Assembly: GCF_039062465.1 (NCBI RefSeq)
Contig: NZ_JBCLNF010000010.1
Location: 1-36,868, forward strand
Direction: 5' to 3'
DNA length: 36,868 bases
Source of the DNA: Parolsenella sp958406235
Lineage (GTDB): Bacteria > Actinomycetota > Coriobacteriia > Coriobacteriales > Atopobiaceae
Below are positions 16,156 to 24,046 of this stretch, piece after piece. Numbering within the stretch: position 1 is the first letter of the stretch; every line of letters starts with the position of its first letter. The notes beneath the pieces are model-generated. The model was not told the DNA's origin. It made no database searches and saw only the letters and a program-made list of their open reading frames with translations. Both the position numbers and the translations under genes were made by a program.

Positions 16156-16172
16156 GTTGTTTCACCGTGAAA
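16156..16172 (-). promoter_or_regulatory. Candidate operator upstream of the IIC gene
   Basis: A perfect palindrome, TTTCAC-C-GTGAAA (16160-16172), lies about 75 bases upstream of the IIC start. It overlaps GTTGTTTCAC, a motif that recurs upstream of the second RpiR-linked PTS operon (23867-23876). Probably a regulator-binding site. Confidence 0.55.
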
Positions 16173-16294
16173 TCCTGCAACTTTGAACAGGCGAATGGCG
16201 GCGCGGGCACAAGCGCGACGATAAACACGGTTCTTGGAGTCGCCGGGCGCGTTTCCTCACGCGGAGTCGCCAGGCGCGTGTCGCTCGAAAAACT

Positions 16295-16551
16295 AATCTT
16301 CCGAGGGGTGGCCAAAAACATGCGCGCGGCGGACGCCCTGAGGCCGTCCGACCGCCAAATAGGGGCGAATTGGGGCCCGGAGAGGTTCACCCAGACGCGT
16401 TTTGCCCCTCACACGAGCCATTTCGGTTCGGAGGAAGGCCAGTTACTTGACTGTAATCAAGCAAGTTGTCCCATAAGGACGAGGGACAGTCGCGAATCTG
16501 TCCGCCGCGCGTATGTTTTTGACCACCGGCATGAAAATTACTATTAAGGGA
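16295..16551 (-). repeat. Inverted-repeat intergenic element, copy B
   Basis: A 257-bp unit homologous over its whole length to copy A. Terminal arms 16307-16333 and 16501-16527 match at 25 of 27 positions when one is complemented. Shared landmarks include the ACGCGTTTTGCCCCTC block, CATTTCGGT, GGCCAGTTACTTGA with an inner CTTGA/TCAAG hairpin, and the outer tag CTATTAAGGGA. It lies between the esterase gene and the galactitol-type operon, the tag on the side away from the operon. No coding potential. Confidence 0.78.
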
Positions 16552-16683
16552 CGCCCCGAAGCGGCCCCGCCGAGCAATTCTCAACGCGAATCACCTGCCA
16601 GCACCATGCACTCACCACGCGGAATCAGCGAACTCGAAGGGTCTCCGCTCGGAACGGCGCCACCCGTCCCGCACTTCAGACAC
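16552..16683. other. Intergenic stretch between element B and the esterase terminator
   Basis: About 130 bp with no gene, repeat or clear signal beyond short GC-rich stems such as GGGGCCGCTTCGGGGC on the minus strand. Confidence 0.3.
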
Positions 16684-16725
16684 AAAATGCCCGCCCGGGC
16701 GCAAAACGCGTCCGAGCGGGCCAGG
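16684..16725 (-). terminator. Terminator of the AKR-esterase operon
   Basis: Minus strand: GCCCGCTCGGACGC pairs with GCGCCCGGGCGGGC around GTTTT (one mismatch, one G-U), followed by ATTTTG. It lies about 30 bases after the esterase stop. Confidence 0.7.
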
Positions 16726-16756
16726 TAACCCCCTGCGAGCCTGTCTCGGCAAGCCC

Positions 16757-17848
16757 TTAGATCTTCGCAATCTCCTCGGAGATGATGCGGCAGACGTCCT
16801 CCGCCTGGGGCATCACGCCATACGCCTCAAAGAAGCCGTGGTCGCAGCCGCAGTAACGAATCGCGGTAACGTCAACACCCGCGTCCTGCAGCTTCTTCGC
16901 GAACAGCTCGTCCTGGTAGCGTAGGAAGTCGAACTCAGAAGAAATGATCACCGTACGCGGGAACACGCTCACGTCCTCCGCGAACAGCGCGGAAATCAGC
17001 GGATCGAGTATCTTGTCCATGTCGCCGTTGACGTACATGGGCGGAAGGTCGTCGTTGGCAAGACGAATGCGATCGACCCTGCTCAGCGCCTCAGCCTTCT
17101 GCTCGTCCACGATCTCGTACAGGTCATAGGACCACTCATCCGGAACGGGGCCACCGTCAACGAGCGGATAAAGCTCGACAACCGCCTTGATCCTATCCGC
17201 GTGGGAGCCCTCGAGCACGGCAGCGTTCGTCAGGCTTCCGCCCGCAGAGTCGCCAGCCACGGCAATACGAGTCGCATCGACACCCAGCTCATCCGCATGC
17301 TCGACAAGCCAGTCGAGCGTCTTCACGCAGTCCTCGACACCACCCGGGAACATCGTCTCGGGAGACAGGCGATACTCCGGATAGATCGCGACGCAACCCG
17401 TGCGCTCCACGATGTCGCGCAGGCAGTTCTCGTACTGGCCGATGTTGCCCACCATGAAGCCGCCGCCATGGATGAACACGAGCGCGGCAGATCCATCCTC
17501 GTGCCCCTCCGGCGTGAAGATGTGCAGCGGGATGCCCCTGTCGCCGAAGTTCATGACGACGGTCTTCTTGGCAACGTTCGCGCCCCTCACGACGTGGGTC
17601 TCCTTGTTGGGCGCAGAGCGCCACGCGATCACGTCCACCGGTCCGGCCGGCGCCGACCCCGCCGCGGGAGCCGCGGCGAGCTTCGCGTGCGCACGAGCAT
17701 AGACGCGCGGATCGAGCACGTGCTCGCGGCCGTCACCCGGCACGGGCTTCAGCACAAGCTTGAGCCCGCTAGGCTCGACGACCTCCTTCACGCCGTTCTC
17801 AAGTACCTCAAGCTCGGAAGTGGGGTACTTCCTCTCCTCGGCTTCCAT
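16757..17848 (-). CDS. Alpha/beta-hydrolase esterase (HSL/acetyl-esterase family)
   Basis: A 363-residue carboxylesterase-like enzyme. The oxyanion-hole motif is FIHGGGFMVG (about 123-132); the nucleophile elbow is GDSAGGSLTNAA (Ser about 199); a C-terminal CGCDHGFFEAYG carries the likely catalytic His, with Asp in SEFDFLRYQ. This is the hormone-sensitive-lipase arrangement. About 95 N-terminal residues precede the core. Its ATG is 2 bases after the aldo/keto reductase stop, so the two are translationally coupled. No signal peptide; likely cytoplasmic hydrolysis of a small acylated compound. Substrate unknown. Confidence 0.92.
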   Translation of the reverse strand: MEAEERKYPTSELEVLENGVKEVVEPSGLKLVLKPVPGDGREHVLDPRVYARAHAKLAAAPAAGSAPAGPVDVIAWRSAPNKETHVVRGANVAKKTVVMNFGDRGIPLHIFTPEGHEDGSAALVFIHGGGFMVGNIGQYENCLRDIVERTGCVAIYPEYRLSPETMFPGGVEDCVKTLDWLVEHADELGVDATRIAVAGDSAGGSLTNAAVLEGSHADRIKAVVELYPLVDGGPVPDEWSYDLYEIVDEQKAEALSRVDRIRLANDDLPPMYVNGDMDKILDPLISALFAEDVSVFPRTVIISSEFDFLRYQDELFAKKLQDAGVDVTAIRYCGCDHGFFEAYGVMPQAEDVCRIISEEIAKI

Positions 17849-17850
17849 GA

Positions 17851-18798
17851 TTAGCCGATCTTCAGCTCGTCGAGCTTGGCGTCGAGCTTCGCCATCTCAT
17901 CGGCGGAAAGCTCCCACTCGAACGTCTCGCAGTTCTGGATCGCGTGGGCGTCCGTGCGCACGCCCACGAGAGCGGTGCCCACGTACTCCTTCTGGGTGCT
18001 CCAGTTCACCGCAACCTGCGCCACGGGCTTGCCGTGGGCCTCAGCGATCTCGTCCATGACCTTGAGCAGCTCCTGGACGCGCGAGAACTTGGGCTCCTGG
18101 AAGTAATCGTAGAAGCCGCCGCGGACGTCGCCCTCCTCGAACTTCGGGAGCTCACGGAACTTGCCCGACAGGATACCCGCGCCGAGGGAGCCGTAGGTGA
18201 AGGAATCAATACCGCGCTCGTAGCCCCACTTGATGAGGTCCTCGGAGGAGCGATCAACCATAGAGTAGGGCGGCTGCTGAACGTCGACCTGGGCGACCTT
18301 CTCGCACTCCTCAATCATCTCCGTCGTGAAGTTGGAGACGCCGATGTGGCGAATCTTGCCCTGCTCCTTGAGGAGCTGAAGAGCGCACATCGTCTCGGAG
18401 AACGGGGTCTTGGCGTCAGGCCAGTGCACGAAGTAGAAGTCGATGTAGTCAGTGCGGAGGTTGCGCAGTGAGCTCTCGACCTCCCTCATGATGTTCTTGA
18501 ACGAGGAGTCGCGGTCATAGCCGTCGGCGCTGGTGATCAGGCCAACCTTGGTCGAGAGGAGGTAGCTCTCGCGATCGACGCCCTTAAGGGCGTTGCCAAC
18601 GATCTTCTCGGACGTGCCGTTGCCGTAGCACGGAGCGGTGTCGACGAGGTTGACGCCGTGCTCGAGCATCGTGCGGATGGCGGACATGCTGGCCGCGTCG
18701 CTGTCGTTCTCGCCAAAGGAGTCGCCGCCAATCGCCCACGTGCCAACGGCGAGCTGGGAGACGTCAACGTCAGAGTTCTTGAGGTGCGTGTAGCGCAT
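17851..18798 (-). CDS. Aldo/keto reductase
   Basis: A 315-residue NAD(P)H-dependent oxidoreductase of the AKR superfamily, reducing an aldehyde or ketone. The catalytic tetrad is visible: Asp and Tyr in LVDTAPCYGNG, Lys in LLSTKVGL, His in DFYFVHWPDAK. Other family signatures: IRHIGVSNFTTEMIEE and the cofactor-binding end VGVRTDAHAIQNCETF. ATG 18798 with AAGGGGA upstream is chosen over an upstream in-frame codon because the family starts with a short MRYT-type lead. First gene of a two-gene operon with the esterase. Confidence 0.95.
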   Translation of the reverse strand: MRYTHLKNSDVDVSQLAVGTWAIGGDSFGENDSDAASMSAIRTMLEHGVNLVDTAPCYGNGTSEKIVGNALKGVDRESYLLSTKVGLITSADGYDRDSSFKNIMREVESSLRNLRTDYIDFYFVHWPDAKTPFSETMCALQLLKEQGKIRHIGVSNFTTEMIEECEKVAQVDVQQPPYSMVDRSSEDLIKWGYERGIDSFTYGSLGAGILSGKFRELPKFEEGDVRGGFYDYFQEPKFSRVQELLKVMDEIAEAHGKPVAQVAVNWSTQKEYVGTALVGVRTDAHAIQNCETFEWELSADEMAKLDAKLDELKIG

Positions 18799-18820
18799 GT
18801 TGTTTCCCCTTCTAATAGGA

Positions 18821-18893
18821 CGGCACGCGTCGAAAGCGCTCGAACGCGTGCCGCCGGAAATTACCTTGAACAAGCTTCGGATAATCCGGAAGC
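18821..18893 (-). terminator. Two hairpins after PTS operon 2
   Basis: Just after the IID stop is GCTTCCGGATTATCCGAAGC followed by TTGTT on the minus strand (18874-18893). Further on is a perfect 10-bp repeat CGGCACGCGT / ACGCGTGCCG (18821-18830, 18844-18853). Together they probably end or attenuate the PTS transcript before the aldo/keto reductase gene. Confidence 0.5.
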
Positions 18894-18897
18894 CGCC

Positions 18898-19734
18898 TTA
18901 CACGATACCCACGAGGCCGAGGACGAGCGCGAGAACCATGATGCCAACCAGGATGATGTTGACGTTGACGTTCTTCTTGCGCAGGAGCCACAGGACGACG
19001 AGCGTGAGGGCCAGGGGCACGAGGCCCTTGAAGATCGAGTCGAGGTAGGTCTGGATCATGACCGGGTCAGAATCCTGGACCGGGATGGACAGAATCGTGT
19101 TGAAATGGACGTTCGCCGCGGTCATGGCGCCGATCATCACGAGGCCGACCGTGGAGGTGGCCTTGGTGATGAGCTTCATGAGGCCACCCTCGTACATCTC
19201 GGAGATGAAGTTGGTGCCCATGCTGAAGCCGAGGTAGGTCATGAAGTAACGGCAGAGAATCGACGGGATGTTGTAGATCAGCAGGAACATGATCGCGCCG
19301 AGGGGCGAGCCGCTCATGGCGAGGTTGATGCCAATGCCGGCGGCGATGACGCGCAGGACGCCCCAGAAGATTGCGTCGCCGATACCGGACATCGGGCCCA
19401 TGAGGGAGACCTTGATACCGTCGATGGACTCGGTATCGAAGTCATCGTGCTCGGAGTTCTCCCTCTCCATGGAGGCGACGAGGCCCATGGCGAACGTGCC
19501 GACGTTCTGGGTGATGTTGTACCAGGTCGTGTGGCGCTTCATGGCGTCGGCGCGAGCCTCGGGATCGTCGGCGTAGTAGCGGTTAAGAGCGGGTTGGACG
19601 GAGTACAGCCAACCATCGGCGCCAGCCTTGACGGAACCGCCGGCGCAGGAAGCGAACACGGAGAAGGAGCGCAGGAAAATGCGGTTGAGCATCTTCTTGT
19701 CTTCAGGGCTCACATTCTTGGTCAGATTGCTCAT
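18898..19734 (-). CDS. PTS mannose/fructose/sorbose-family component IID
   Basis: A 278-residue IID subunit of a second mannose-family permease. Cytoplasmic N-terminal half with HTTWYNITQNVGTFAMGLVASME and the signature SLMGPMSGIGDAIFWGVLR, then hydrophobic helices; the C-terminus is a transmembrane helix (IILVGIMVLALVLGLVGIV). Its ATG overlaps the IIC stop by 4 bases, a classic coupled pair. Clearly a paralogue of the IID at 6679 but well diverged. Last gene of the operon. Confidence 0.95.
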   Translation of the reverse strand: MSNLTKNVSPEDKKMLNRIFLRSFSVFASCAGGSVKAGADGWLYSVQPALNRYYADDPEARADAMKRHTTWYNITQNVGTFAMGLVASMERENSEHDDFDTESIDGIKVSLMGPMSGIGDAIFWGVLRVIAAGIGINLAMSGSPLGAIMFLLIYNIPSILCRYFMTYLGFSMGTNFISEMYEGGLMKLITKATSTVGLVMIGAMTAANVHFNTILSIPVQDSDPVMIQTYLDSIFKGLVPLALTLVVLWLLRKKNVNVNIILVGIMVLALVLGLVGIV

Positions 19735-20543
19735 GCGAAGAAATCCTCCTCGTCGCTGGTTGCAGAGTCGCCGGAAACGGCCTGGGTAGCCACGCCATTC
19801 TTCTTAAGGTCGAAGATCTCCTTGTCGCGGAGGGCGGAGGCAACCGCGATGATGAGGCCGAGGACGGCGATGGCGATCATCGGGAGGCCGAGGTACTGGT
19901 AGAGCGTGAAGCCCAGGAAGAAGTAGATGCTGAGCTCGGTGCTCCAGAGCATCTGGAGCAGGAGCGCCATACCAACGGCGGGCAGGAGGGCGCCCACGGC
20001 GTTGAGGCCGTTCATGACGTTGGCCGGAATCTGGTTGACGATAGCGGCAACAGGCTCGGCGCCAAGGTAAACACCCAGGAAGGCGATGAGTGCAAAGGCT
20101 GCGTACTTAACAAACCACAGAACGAAGTGCTGGAAAGCAAGGCCCTTCTCGTTGCCATCGGCGGCCATCTTGTCGAGGGTGCCGGCGAAGAACGCAAGGA
20201 ACACGTTGTTCATGAAGATCGAGAGGAACGCGGTAACGACGCCCACGGGAACAGCCAGCGTGATGGCCGCGCCCTGGTCAATGCCAGCGCCAACGGTGAA
20301 GGCAACGGCGAGAGCGGTCGCGGTAACGGGCTCGGCGGAGATAGCGCCACCGATGTTCACCGCGCCCATGAAGATCGCCTCAAGAGAGGCACCGATGATG
20401 ACACCGGTCTTAACATCGCCCATCAGGAGGCCCGCAACAAGGCCAACCACAAGAGGACGCTCGATCATGCACTGACCGAGAACCCAGTTACCACCGTAGC
20501 AAATCAGCACGGTCAACCAGGCCATTACTGCCAACCCAATCAT
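19731..20543 (-). CDS. PTS mannose/fructose/sorbose-family component IIC
   Basis: A 270-residue membrane subunit with the family motif ERPLVVGLVAGLLMGDVKTGVIIGASLEAIFMGAVNIGG near residues 28-67. Multiple hydrophobic segments follow, then a charged cytoplasmic tail of about 35 residues. Shine-Dalgarno AAGGAAG before the ATG. It overlaps IID downstream and is 39 bases from IIB upstream. Confidence 0.95.
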   Translation of the reverse strand: MIGLAVMAWLTVLICYGGNWVLGQCMIERPLVVGLVAGLLMGDVKTGVIIGASLEAIFMGAVNIGGAISAEPVTATALAVAFTVGAGIDQGAAITLAVPVGVVTAFLSIFMNNVFLAFFAGTLDKMAADGNEKGLAFQHFVLWFVKYAAFALIAFLGVYLGAEPVAAIVNQIPANVMNGLNAVGALLPAVGMALLLQMLWSTELSIYFFLGFTLYQYLGLPMIAIAVLGLIIAVASALRDKEIFDLKKNGVATQAVSGDSATSDEEDFFA

Positions 20544-20582
20544 TTGACTTCCTTTCCCTCGTCTGGCCAGACGGCCAGCCCC

Positions 20583-21086
20583 TTACTTCTCCGCCGCCTC
20601 GATCAGGCTCTTGAGAGGAGTCCTGGTGTGAGACGGGATGAGCTGATGGAAGACCGGAATACCCTGCTCGCAAAGCTCCTTGGCCGCGGCAAGCTCGTCC
20701 GGGTTGAGCATGATCGTGTCGTTAAGGGCGACCTTGGTGGCCGGATCAGACTTATCGAAGCGGCCGACGTTCGCGACGTTCACGCCCTCGATCTTGCCCG
20801 GTGCGCCCTTGACCAGCTCAAGCACGTCGCGCACGCAGTTGGTAAGCGCGAAGATGCGCATGGAGTCAGCACGCGGGTCGTTCGCGATGCGGCAGGCATC
20901 CGGGACGTCCTTGACGAGTAGCTTCTGACCCGCCGGCGTGCCCATGGAAAGCGTCATGCGAAGGGCATCGCTCTCCACCGCGTGCTTGTTAGCGACGATG
21001 ATCCTGGTGGTGTTGAGCTCCTTGGTCCACACCAGGGCGACCTGTCCGTGAATCAGACGGTCATCGACTCGAACCTGAACAATCAT
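20583..21086 (-). CDS. PTS mannose/fructose/sorbose-family component IIB
   Basis: A 167-residue phosphocarrier beginning MIVQVRVDDRLIHGQVALVW. The phosphorylated histidine is in LIHGQV (His13). IIVANKHAVESDALRMTLSMG and the later NVANVGRF are typical of SorB/AgaV-type IIB proteins. ATG 21086 is chosen because the family starts directly with the beta strand before RVDDRLIHG; an upstream GTG would add six residues. Confidence 0.94.
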   Translation of the reverse strand: MIVQVRVDDRLIHGQVALVWTKELNTTRIIVANKHAVESDALRMTLSMGTPAGQKLLVKDVPDACRIANDPRADSMRIFALTNCVRDVLELVKGAPGKIEGVNVANVGRFDKSDPATKVALNDTIMLNPDELAAAKELCEQGIPVFHQLIPSHTRTPLKSLIEAAEK

Positions 21087-21119
21087 TGCCGTTCCCTTCC
21101 CCACGTATTGAATAGACCG

Positions 21120-21548
21120 TTAGTCAAAGAAGTCGCCGTCGGATTCCCCATCGTCCGAAACGCTGTTCGGCGGCTCCACTACCTGCATCGTTTGCCTCGC
21201 AAGCTCAATGCTCTGCTTGATCGACTCTGCCGTGACCGGCTCTGCGCTGATGAGCGTCTCGATCACGAGACCGAGGTTCATGCCGGTGACGTGGACGATT
21301 CCGTGCTTCTCCGGCTCCATGAGGACGACCTTCTGGAAGACGGAGCCACCGTAGATGTCGGTGAAGATGACCGCGTCGTCGTCAGGGCCCACCGAGTCAA
21401 TGAAGGCTTCGATGCGCGGCGTGAAGTCCGTGTCGTCGACGTAGCAGTCAACCGCTTCCACCAGGTTGGACATGCCGGTCAGAATCTCGATCGAGCTCCT
21501 GATTCCGCTTGCGAGGTGGCCGTGCGACGCGACAAGAATCTTCTTCAT
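21120..21548 (-). CDS. PTS mannose-family component IIA
   Basis: A 142-residue cytoplasmic EIIA of the mannose superfamily, accepting phosphate from HPr. The active-site histidine is His9 in KKILVASHGHLASGIRSSIE. TDIYGGSVFQKVV and TGMNLGLVIETL are the usual later signatures. The last 20 residues are a short acidic tail. ATG 21548 has AGGAGGGG upstream; a TTG one codon earlier is rejected. This gives operon 2 a full IIA-IIB-IIC-IID set, unlike operon 1. Confidence 0.94.
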   Translation of the reverse strand: MKKILVASHGHLASGIRSSIEILTGMSNLVEAVDCYVDDTDFTPRIEAFIDSVGPDDDAVIFTDIYGGSVFQKVVLMEPEKHGIVHVTGMNLGLVIETLISAEPVTAESIKQSIELARQTMQVVEPPNSVSDDGESDGDFFD

Positions 21549-21558
21549 CAAGCCCCTC

Positions 21559-22413
21559 CTAGAGCGAGTAGTGGTTCGGGTTCAGGAGCTGGATCTTGCC
21601 GGCGACGAAGGCGCGCATGTCCGGGGCGGCATCCATCAGGAGGCCAATGCCGTTGCCATCGTTCTTGCCAGAGTTGATGTCCTTCTCGAAGGCGCGATAC
21701 ATGGAGCGGAAGTACTCGGTGGCGATGTTGAACTTGCTCATGCCGAGGTTCACGGCCTCCTGGAGCTGCTCGTCAGGGATGTCGGAGCAACCGTGCATAA
21801 CGAGGGGCACGCTGACGGCCTCCCTGCAGGCCTTGATGCGCTCCATGTCGAGGTTCGGCACCTTGACGTACGGGCCGTGCGCGTTGCCCACGGCGATGGC
21901 GAGCGAGCCGCAGCCCGTGCCCTCGACGAACTCCTCGGCGAGGTTCGGGTCGGTGTAGTGATCGCTGTTCACGAAGTCGTTCGCGTCGGAGCCGTTGCCG
22001 ACGTGGCCGAGCTCGGCCTCGATGTCGACATCGAAGATCTTCGCGACCTGGACGACGTCCTTCGTGAGCTGGAAGTTCTCCTCATAGGGAAGCGAGGAGC
22101 CGTCGACCATGACGGAGGGGAAGCCAGCCTTGACGCCCTTGACGGCGATCTCGTAGCCGGCGGAGTGGTCCTGGTGGACGGCGACGGGCACGCTGGCGCG
22201 CTCGGCGTAGTAGCGGGCGGCAAAGGCGATGATGTCGAGGGCGCAGTGGTCCTCGAAGCCGGGCCAGTACTGGATGATGATGGGCATGTGCTCATCCTCG
22301 GCGGCCTGGATCGCATAACGGATGGTCTCCGTGTTGATGACGTTGATAGCGGGCACGCCGTAGTGGTGCTCGGTCGCATGCTGAAGAAGCTCGTTGACCT
22401 TGATGAGAGACAT
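21559..22413 (-). CDS. Class II (zinc) ketose-bisphosphate aldolase-like protein
   Basis: A 284-residue TIM-barrel aldolase of the FbaA/GatY/KbaY family, which cleaves ketose-bisphosphates to dihydroxyacetone phosphate and an aldehyde. Zinc and catalytic motifs are present: AVHQDHSAGYE (catalytic Asp and zinc His), DIEAELGHVG, GNAHGPY (zinc His) and VMHGCSDIP (zinc His). The phosphate loop is HGCSD instead of the usual HGGSG, and the following NIDT-type motif is NIATEY, so substrate preference may differ. The PTS context implies it splits a phosphorylated sugar imported by the adjacent IIABCD system. Shine-Dalgarno AAAGGAAG; IIA follows after 10 bases. Confidence 0.9.
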   Translation of the reverse strand: MSLIKVNELLQHATEHHYGVPAINVINTETIRYAIQAAEDEHMPIIIQYWPGFEDHCALDIIAFAARYYAERASVPVAVHQDHSAGYEIAVKGVKAGFPSVMVDGSSLPYEENFQLTKDVVQVAKIFDVDIEAELGHVGNGSDANDFVNSDHYTDPNLAEEFVEGTGCGSLAIAVGNAHGPYVKVPNLDMERIKACREAVSVPLVMHGCSDIPDEQLQEAVNLGMSKFNIATEYFRSMYRAFEKDINSGKNDGNGIGLLMDAAPDMRAFVAGKIQLLNPNHYSL

Positions 22414-22543
22414 CTTTGTCTTCCTTTCACCTGGATAACCATTGGATCGGACAGTTCTCAGCTCGTCAGCTGGTTGAACACGAAGTGAGGCGCGGAGCCG
22501 TTAAGGTGCGGCGCCGAAGTGCGGAAACGCTTGTGGAGCAGAG

Positions 22544-23746
22544 CTATGCGGCCGTCTGGGTCTCAGGCTGTGGCGCCGCGTTGCGACGCCACGCCGCGTA
22601 CGCCACAAGAGCAACGACCGCAGCAATCGTTGATGCGAGGGCGAAGATCAGGAAACCAGTACGCGTGCCAAATGCGTCGCACGCCCAACCGCCAAACAGG
22701 TTCGCAACCACGACGGACAGGCCGCTCTGGACCATCGCGAAGGCACTCTGACCGCGAGCGCGACAATCCTCGTAGGTGTGGTTGGCAATGTAGGTAACGC
22801 AGGAGTAGTAGACGGTCATGTAGCTCACGCTCTGAAGGAGCTGGCCGCAGATCATGACCGGAACGATGCCGGTGCCCACAAGCACGAGCCTGAGCGCCGC
22901 CATGAAGCAGGAGAAGATCAGGAGGTTCATCTCGCCGAAGCGCCTAACCAGCCTGGAGGAGACGAGCAGAATGGGAATCTCGCTCGCGGCGGAGACGGCG
23001 CTCATCACGCCCACGAGGTTCTGGCCCTCGCCAAGCTCGACCGCGTAGCGGCCCAAGAACGCCCCGATGAAGCCGATCGCGGCCGAGCTGATGAAGGCGA
23101 AGACCAAGACGAAGGCGATCTCGTTGCTGGTGAACAGCGAGAGGAGACCCTTACCGTGGGAGACCCTGGGGCCATCCGTGGCATTGGCGCGAGCGCCCGC
23201 CTCGGGAAGGCGCCACATGTGGGCCGCGAAGATAACCAGAGCGGCGGAGACCACCGCAAACTGGATCTGGGGAGCCACGTCAAGCAGCTTGCCAAGAATC
23301 AGGACGACGATGGCATAGCCGATGGTGCCACCCATGCGGATGCGAGAAAAGTCCAGGCCAGAGCGATCAGCGAGTTCGATAACGAGGGAGTCGCTCAGGG
23401 GCAGAAGGCCCGAGAAGAACGCCGAGAACGCGAAGGTCACGAGAAGGACCGGGACGAACGTCTTGGCGAGGTAGTACAGAGGAGCGAGGATTGCCGCGCC
23501 CAGGCACAGGACCACGATAACCGCGCGGCGACGCCCGAGCTTGTCAGCGATCGTCGACCAGAGCGGCTGGATGGCGAGCGCACACACCGGAGTCGCCGCG
23601 AGGAGGATGCCGGTCTCAGCCGCGCTGAGGCCGAGCCCCGTGTAGTGGGCGGAGAGGAACGGCGAGTACACGCCCGCGCAGACCCAGTAGAGGACGTTCG
23701 CGAAGAACAGCGAAGTCATGCTGACGTTTGCCTTGGCGTTCTGCAT
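22544..23746 (-). CDS. Major facilitator superfamily transporter (LacY/MFS_1-like)
   Basis: A 400-residue polytopic membrane protein with about 12 hydrophobic segments. The loop after helix 2 reads WSTIADKLGRRRAVIV, the MFS signature. A second-half equivalent is SSRLVRRFGEMNLLIF. The start fold (FFANVLYWVCAGVYSPFLSAHYTGLGLSAAETG) resembles LacY-like and nucleoside-symporter-like proteins. ATG 23746 has AGGAGG 7 bases upstream; a longer frame from 23803 lacks this. First gene of the operon, ahead of the aldolase. It may bring in the same sugar or a glycoside precursor, or export an intermediate; sequence alone cannot tell. Confidence 0.9.
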   Translation of the reverse strand: MQNAKANVSMTSLFFANVLYWVCAGVYSPFLSAHYTGLGLSAAETGILLAATPVCALAIQPLWSTIADKLGRRRAVIVVLCLGAAILAPLYYLAKTFVPVLLVTFAFSAFFSGLLPLSDSLVIELADRSGLDFSRIRMGGTIGYAIVVLILGKLLDVAPQIQFAVVSAALVIFAAHMWRLPEAGARANATDGPRVSHGKGLLSLFTSNEIAFVLVFAFISSAAIGFIGAFLGRYAVELGEGQNLVGVMSAVSAASEIPILLVSSRLVRRFGEMNLLIFSCFMAALRLVLVGTGIVPVMICGQLLQSVSYMTVYYSCVTYIANHTYEDCRARGQSAFAMVQSGLSVVVANLFGGWACDAFGTRTGFLIFALASTIAAVVALVAYAAWRRNAAPQPETQTAA

Positions 23747-23792
23747 CGCGCTTCCTCCTTCTTGGTCGCCGGGCCCCGCCTGGACGCCGGAG

Positions 23793-23984
23793 TGTTTCGC
23801 CATCTAGCGTGAAACGAAATTACGAGACTCTGGAACGATGTTCTGTTGTTTCATCGTTATCGTGCCGTTGTTTCACGGCTCATAAGATAGCCGCTCGAGC
23901 TGGGGTTGTGTCGAAGGAGCGCCGATTTGCCGCGAACGGTAGGAAATGAGCGGTGAAACGCTGTTTCGAAATTTCTGAAACAAC
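23793..23984. promoter_or_regulatory. Divergent operator region with repeated GTTGTTTCA motifs
   Basis: The 300-bp region between the MFS gene and the RpiR gene holds GTTGTTTCA at 23845-23853 and 23867-23875 (22 bases apart), its inverse TGAAACAAC at 23976-23984, and GAAAC-GCT-GTTTC at 23955-23967. A further GTTTCGC...GCGTGAAAC pair is at 23794-23815. Arrays of TGAAA/TTTCA half-sites are typical of RpiR-family operators. The GTTGTTTCAC form also occurs upstream of the galactitol-type operon. Confidence 0.6.
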
Positions 23985-24046
23985 TTGCCCGGTTTTCACC
24001 CCCCCCTGCCCTAACATACAAACCAAACCAGGGCTAAGGAGTGACC

